From Crocodylus rhombifer (lineage: Eukaryota; Chordata; Crocodylia; Crocodylidae), in the NCBI GenBank assembly GCA_038503035.1, contig JAVSML010024005.1, positions 817,530 through 881,529 on the forward strand: a DNA stretch of 64,000 bases, given 5' to 3'. This document shows positions 49,201 through 55,200 of this stretch, in pieces; the stretch's first letter is position 1; each line of letters starts with the position of its first letter. The position numbers were made by a program, and so were the translations under genes. The notes beneath the pieces were generated by a model. The model did not search any database, had not been told where the DNA came from, and saw only the letters and a list, made by a program, of their open reading frames with translations.

Positions 49201-52200
49201 GATCCTTTATTAAGCACTGGAGTGGGGTTGATTTCCCTATCTAACACAGTGCAGCAAGTAAGTAAGAGTTCAGCTGGTAGGCTGCAGTGCTGGGAGAAGA
49301 AGAGAGACCTTAGAACAGAGGTTCCCAGCCACCGGGCTGTGGCCCAGTACCAGGCCGGAAAGGGTTTGCTGCCAGGTTGTGGGATGAGCCCCCCGCTGTG
49401 TGGATCCCCATCTCTCTGCCCAGACGAGCAGCTTCCACTGCCAGCAGTCACATGCTAGGTGGGGGAGCAACCCCAGGAGGGAGGCAGCCAGCTCTGTGTG
49501 CCTCATCCCACTCCCGTGCTAGTCCACAGAAAAAAAAAAGGTTGGGAACCACTGCCTTAGAACAGTGGTTCTCAACCCTTTTTGTACCGGGACCCATTTA
49601 TAAACATCAATGGCCAGTCCCGACCCAGTGCCCCTCACTCCTGATCCACTGCCGCCCCCCCCCCCCCCCCCAGCATTCGGGGCAGGGGGTGGGTATGTGG
49701 GTTGGGGGAACTCTGCCAACCTGCAAAGAAAAGCCACAGTTTCCTACATTTTTCTCCTTTAAAGGAGAACCTATTTCTAAAGTTTGTTGATCCATTTTTA
49801 AAGTTTGTTTCATACATTCTTGCGACCCACTGGTTGAGAAACACTGCCTTAGAATATATCCCTCAGAATAAGAAATGGCCCTCCAGGGTCCATGCATGCT
49901 TGTATGCAAGGAGCTCCTTTGCCTCAGTCACTGATGTGGAAGACTATATGTGCTAGGCTTTTGTAAGAAAAGTAGGGGCTGAAGAAAAAATATGTTGGCA
50001 TGTACTGCAGTCTGGATTCTTGCCCTTCACTTATGTTCAACAGAGGTAGGAGGCTTTTTTTTTTTTTTTTTGCCAAACCAGCTGTGGCTGTGTGACCATG
50101 TTGTCTAACAACTCAGCTGTGCAGAATCATGTGTAGTATGTTCCATATCATGGAGAATCCCAGGCCAGTGGAGAGTAGGGTTCGTTTACCTGTGGATCAG
50201 GAAGGTGGCTGCAGCTGTGAACAGTGAGCCAGGAGCAGGTGAAAGACCTTTCTTTGCATAGGCCTTTCCTACAGTGAACCAGAAGCAAGTGAATGGGAAA
50301 CCTTACTCCAGCTAGTTGTGGCCATAAGAGGAAGAGAAAATGGGTTTTATTGCGTGATCCAGCTAGGAGCAGTGGTGGCAGAAACTCTCCCACAAGCTTG
50401 TTGGAAGTGCAGCTATGTGGAGGGAGCAGTGCAGGCAGTTTCTCTGCTGCAGCCACACTGGACTGAACAAAAAGGCACAGTGAAGGAACGTGGTAAGTAA
50501 AGTAAAAGCAGACAAAGCCAGAGCAAAAAAGGAAGAGTTCTATGAATGAGCAGAAACAATAGACAAAGGGACAAAGGGGAAGATCAGACCAGAAATCCCT
50601 ACTGGGAGAAAGGGGCCGTAAAAGACAAGGAGATGCTTCTTTCTGGTAAAAGACATAAGAGAAGGAAGCCTCTGCTCTTGGGCGATCCTCCTTTTCATTC
50701 CTTCTATGTTTAACTGCTGCTACTTTTTCTCTGCTGGCTTTCTCATTCACTGATTCCTGTTTCTATGGAGACAGTTGAGTCAGCTCTTTCGTGTATGTTC
50801 TTTATGGCTGTTGCAATAAATTGGACACCTCCCATTAAATCTGAACTTGCATGAAGCATTCAAAATGAGAATGTTTTTAAGAAACAGCTTCAGTAAACTG
50901 CATTGCATTGTCTTGTCAGAAAATACAAATTCCACAGCTCTTCAGAAGGGAATCTGGTTTGCCTGACCACCCAGTGGGTGTTTCCACAAGATTGAAGATT
51001 GTTCATATGGGTACATCAGGTTCCTTACCCAGTTCTGACAGATGGGATGGGCTTCTTTGGAGAACTGATTTTTTTTTTCTTTTCTTTTCTTTTTCTTTTC
51101 TTTTTTTTTTTTTGCTGCTGCTCAAATTACATGTGCCTTCACATCGCACATAAGAAGAGAGAGAGCATTTTGGGGCAATACCTGCCCAATTCATTTCTGC
51201 ACAAACCACTGATCTTTTGTTTTTAGTCCTCATGGCTTTCATTCTTCTCACCCCATCTCCACTCCTTTATCATTGTCACCTAATCCTTTTCTGTTCCTCT
51301 TCTCTGCACAGCTTGTATTTGGCTAATCTTCCTCTTCCCTGCTTGTACTTCACAGCTGATGTATTTCCTTTCTCTGCCTAGGCCTTTCCTACAGGCAGCT
51401 CCAGTCCCCAGCAAAATATTCTGCTTGTGGCTTTGTTTATCCCTTGATGGTGGCTGGGGGAAGCTTTTTCTCTTCTCCCCTGGTGTAACAGTGCCCTCTA
51501 AAGGAGGCAGAGAGGCTGGCTGCCTTTCTGAGTTTCCAGTTACTGTTGCAGGTATCCAGGCTTTTTCTTCCCCCACCCTGCAGGGTTAAGTCTGAACAGC
51601 TGCAAACGTAGCTAGAAACTCAGAGGAGGATTCTGCACTGCTGTCTTCCAGACTTCCATGAACCATAGCTTGTGAACAGCAACTACAGATTAATTATTCC
51701 CCTCTTCGCTTCCATGAACTACATCTACTGTGACTGCACAGTGACTTTTTTACACAACATCCTTCTCCATTGGTCCTGAAGCAGCACATTGTTTTCATCT
51801 ACATTGTGGCCATGGATTTAGTGGTCAAACCAGCCTTTTCTCTAGCAAAGAGCAGAGGAATGATAAGTAGCTAGCTTGTGGAAGCCTTCATCTATGAATT
51901 GTCATAAACACATTATAAAGTCACTCTCAGCATTTGGGATTAACATGTTCTGAGCAGAATATGCTTAGAGTGTGGGGGGGATGGCTGTCCACTGATATTT
52001 CAAATGGCCTTCTAGAAATAAAGAGGCCAATCTGCTGTCTGATACCTGGAGGGTGGGTAGGCATGTGCATATATATTATACTGCGTAGCTGAGGAGTTGC
52101 TGTGCAGGTGAGGAATAACTCAGTTGGAGTTCTGGAGCTCTGCCAGCAAGTTTTGTAATAGAATAAAGGCAACAGTTGGGCAGAAATGACATCTGTGAAA

Positions 52201-55200
52201 TATTCAGCCACTCCTAATTCATTAGGTTCTTTTACCTAGTCCTGCGACAGACTGTTTCTTGGAGCCTTACTTTTCCTTTTGAAGTGCAAATGAATGGAGA
52301 GGGTGCTGTCTGTGAAATGGTCTTTTGTGGCAGGGAGGATTTAGGTCAGATACCTAGAAAAAATATCATGTCTATGAGCAGATGCTTTTGTTTGGTAGAA
52401 GGACAGTAATTCTGCTGGTAGGAAAAACCATCTCTGGCACATTCAGTAGCAGTTGGTTCGTGGGTGGGGGAAAAATCTGTTCAGCATTGTCTCCTCATTT
52501 GCAAAAAGTATTTTAAATCTGAGGTGAAATTGGAATGCACCATGACCTACTCTTCCCCTCTGTCCTCCTCTGCATCTGTGTGGGCATGTCTCTGCCCCTA
52601 CAGGATGAATGAAATGGAAACCTGCCCCAGTCAGATTGCATCACACCTGTCTCAGCTGATTTCTGCACCTAATAGAAGCTCTGCTTCTGTTTCACTTTGT
52701 CACGTGCATCTCTCCATTTGTCAAAGTTCCTGACACGCTTACTATTCTGATTGCTTGGAGATAGAGCTTTGAAGAACAGACAGTTGCCATAATGCATCAA
52801 GCCCAACTTTACCTCCTAACATTATTTCTTTGCCTCGTCTATGTAAGAACATGGCAAAGCCCTCTTACCTTTCTTCCTGTTTCTGTGCACAGAAGCCAAA
52901 GGACAGATTGTTTTCTACCTGTTAGGTGTGTAAGTGGGCGTAGGTGCATAAGTATGATTCTATACCATGCTGCTCAAGTCTTGGAAAACAGTTAATGCCA
53001 TATGTGGGTGTGGCCACCTCCTCCTTTCTGCTTTTTTGGGTCTAAGTTCTGATGATTGGGCGTTACAAAAGTTAGGTGCAATTACAGATTTTTTAGAGCT
53101 TGAATAGAGTGGAAAAGAATTGAACTTAGCCCCGTAAGTCTATATAGATATCCAGCAGGAGGAACAGAGTGCGTCCATAGGAGAACTGAAGGGCCAGAAT
53201 CCTGGATAGTACTGAGCACTTCTTGAATTGTGCTCATCATCTTGCAGAGTCAGACCCACTGGCTCTAAGCCTGGGTCTGAGGCTGCCTCTTGTTTTTAGG
53301 CAATTTACTGTGAGCCCCCTGTTTTGTTCAGTGGTCTTGGCCTGCTCTGCTTTCTAGTAATAGAGCCAGAGCTCTCTGAAGGGACCCAGGTGTCTGGTAA
53401 GCTGCTTATTGATGCCTGTCAGCTTTCTCAAAGCACCTGAACCAACATATGCCTGCATGCTTATTATAGCTGCAGTGAGAAACCTCACAGCTTGGGAGGG
53501 ATGGAAGGAACAGCATCTCTTTTTATTTTCTTCTTAAATTGTTAATCCCCTTTGGATATGAGAGAGGTGCCTAAGGCACTTGCCTGGTATCTGTATTCTC
53601 TCTGACTTAACGTCCTACCCTGCCAGGTTTGAATTTACACGTGCCATATACCTCTGCTCCCCAGCACACCCAAATCCACCCAGCAGAGTTGACTGCCCAG
53701 GCTGCCCCTGAAAATAACTGTCACATCTTGTCCTCCCCTTCCCAACATGAGTGACCAGACAAGCTTATTACACCCAGTCCAAAGAGAGAGAGTACATTTC
53801 CGTCACTTCCTGCCCACATCCTGTTTACTTTCACTGTTGTCAGAGTTTTCTGTTCAGAAGGCATTTTCCGCTCTCTCAGTAGTGTGATCCTGATACTTCT
53901 TCTGCTTATCTGTATTTGACCATTCCCAATGTTGCAGCCAGGAATGTCTTGGACTCTTTTTCTTGGGTCTTATGAAACTATAGCAGTCACTGTCTCTCTC
54001 TCTTGGCCTCCTGAATCCTCTTATAAGGCATGTTGCAGGCATTCTTTTTCAAAGTAGAATTGTGATACAGAATTGATAAAGGAATTTTGCCTCCAAATGC
54101 ATTTAAAATAGCGTTAGCTCTTAGAACAGTGCATTTTCCAGGCTATCAACCAAACAGATGCTTGGGATAGATACCCCCTCTTTCCAAAGTGCATGCCCCC
54201 TCTTTCCAAAGTTTAAGTTGTTTGAGAAAAGCATTTTAGGCAGGCACTGGGAGAGATTAAATCTGAGATCCATCTAATTCAGTTTCTTCCTGTCTAATGG
54301 GGCCATTACCAGGTGCTTTGAAGAAGAGACAGGAAACTCACAATGGGCAGTTATAGGCATTTCATTTGCTGCTGTCCAGTTTCATTTAATAAGTCCCTGT
54401 TTGGAGAGAATTAATAGGACTGTTACATTCCCTTCTTTGTATCGTTCAGTATTTATTTTTTTCTACCATGTCCACTTCACCTTGCCTTAGCTTAACTGTT
54501 TAATTTCACCATAACCCTTATCTTTAAAAAAAAAATCATTCTCAGGAGAAATGTAAAAATCTAGAACTCTTGGTTCAGAGATGATACCTTTTATTAGACC
54601 AACTAAAAAATCACAAAATAGTTATCTTTTTCTGCACACTTTTGGGCTCACATGCCCTTCATCAGGCTCAGGGAAAATTAAAGATGGTAAAACGTTCCCA
54701 TAGGTAGGTGTCGGGTATTGCAGTCCCTTGTGGACCTGAAGGACACCGCCTGCCGCTCGACTAGGGTGTTATCTGCTCTAATTGAGGATCTTACATGCCC
54801 ATGTTTCTCCTGCCACGACTTGATGTTAACAGAGTTGGTTCATATACCTTGACGTGTAGTCCAATTATTAGTCTCACCGACGTCCCGCGAGGTCCCAAGT
54901 TTCTGAGGGCTCCACCACCCCTACACCCTCGCCCGTTCCACCGGGAGGTGGCCAGCCAGTTGGTCCGGCCACCTGTCCTCAGTTCCTCTCAAACAATCAA
55001 CAAAAGAAAAGGTCAAAAAGAAAACATGAAAACAGAGAAGGCTCTCCTGGCCTGGGTCACTGCTCCGGCTGTCTGCAGCCACACTTTGAACCAAAATTGA
55101 CCTTCATGGGGTCAGTCCCTCTTTATTGGCTCTCTCTCTGAGAGCCTCTTGTACAGTTTGCCACAATTTCTTTTAACAGCTTAAGTCCATACTATTGTCC

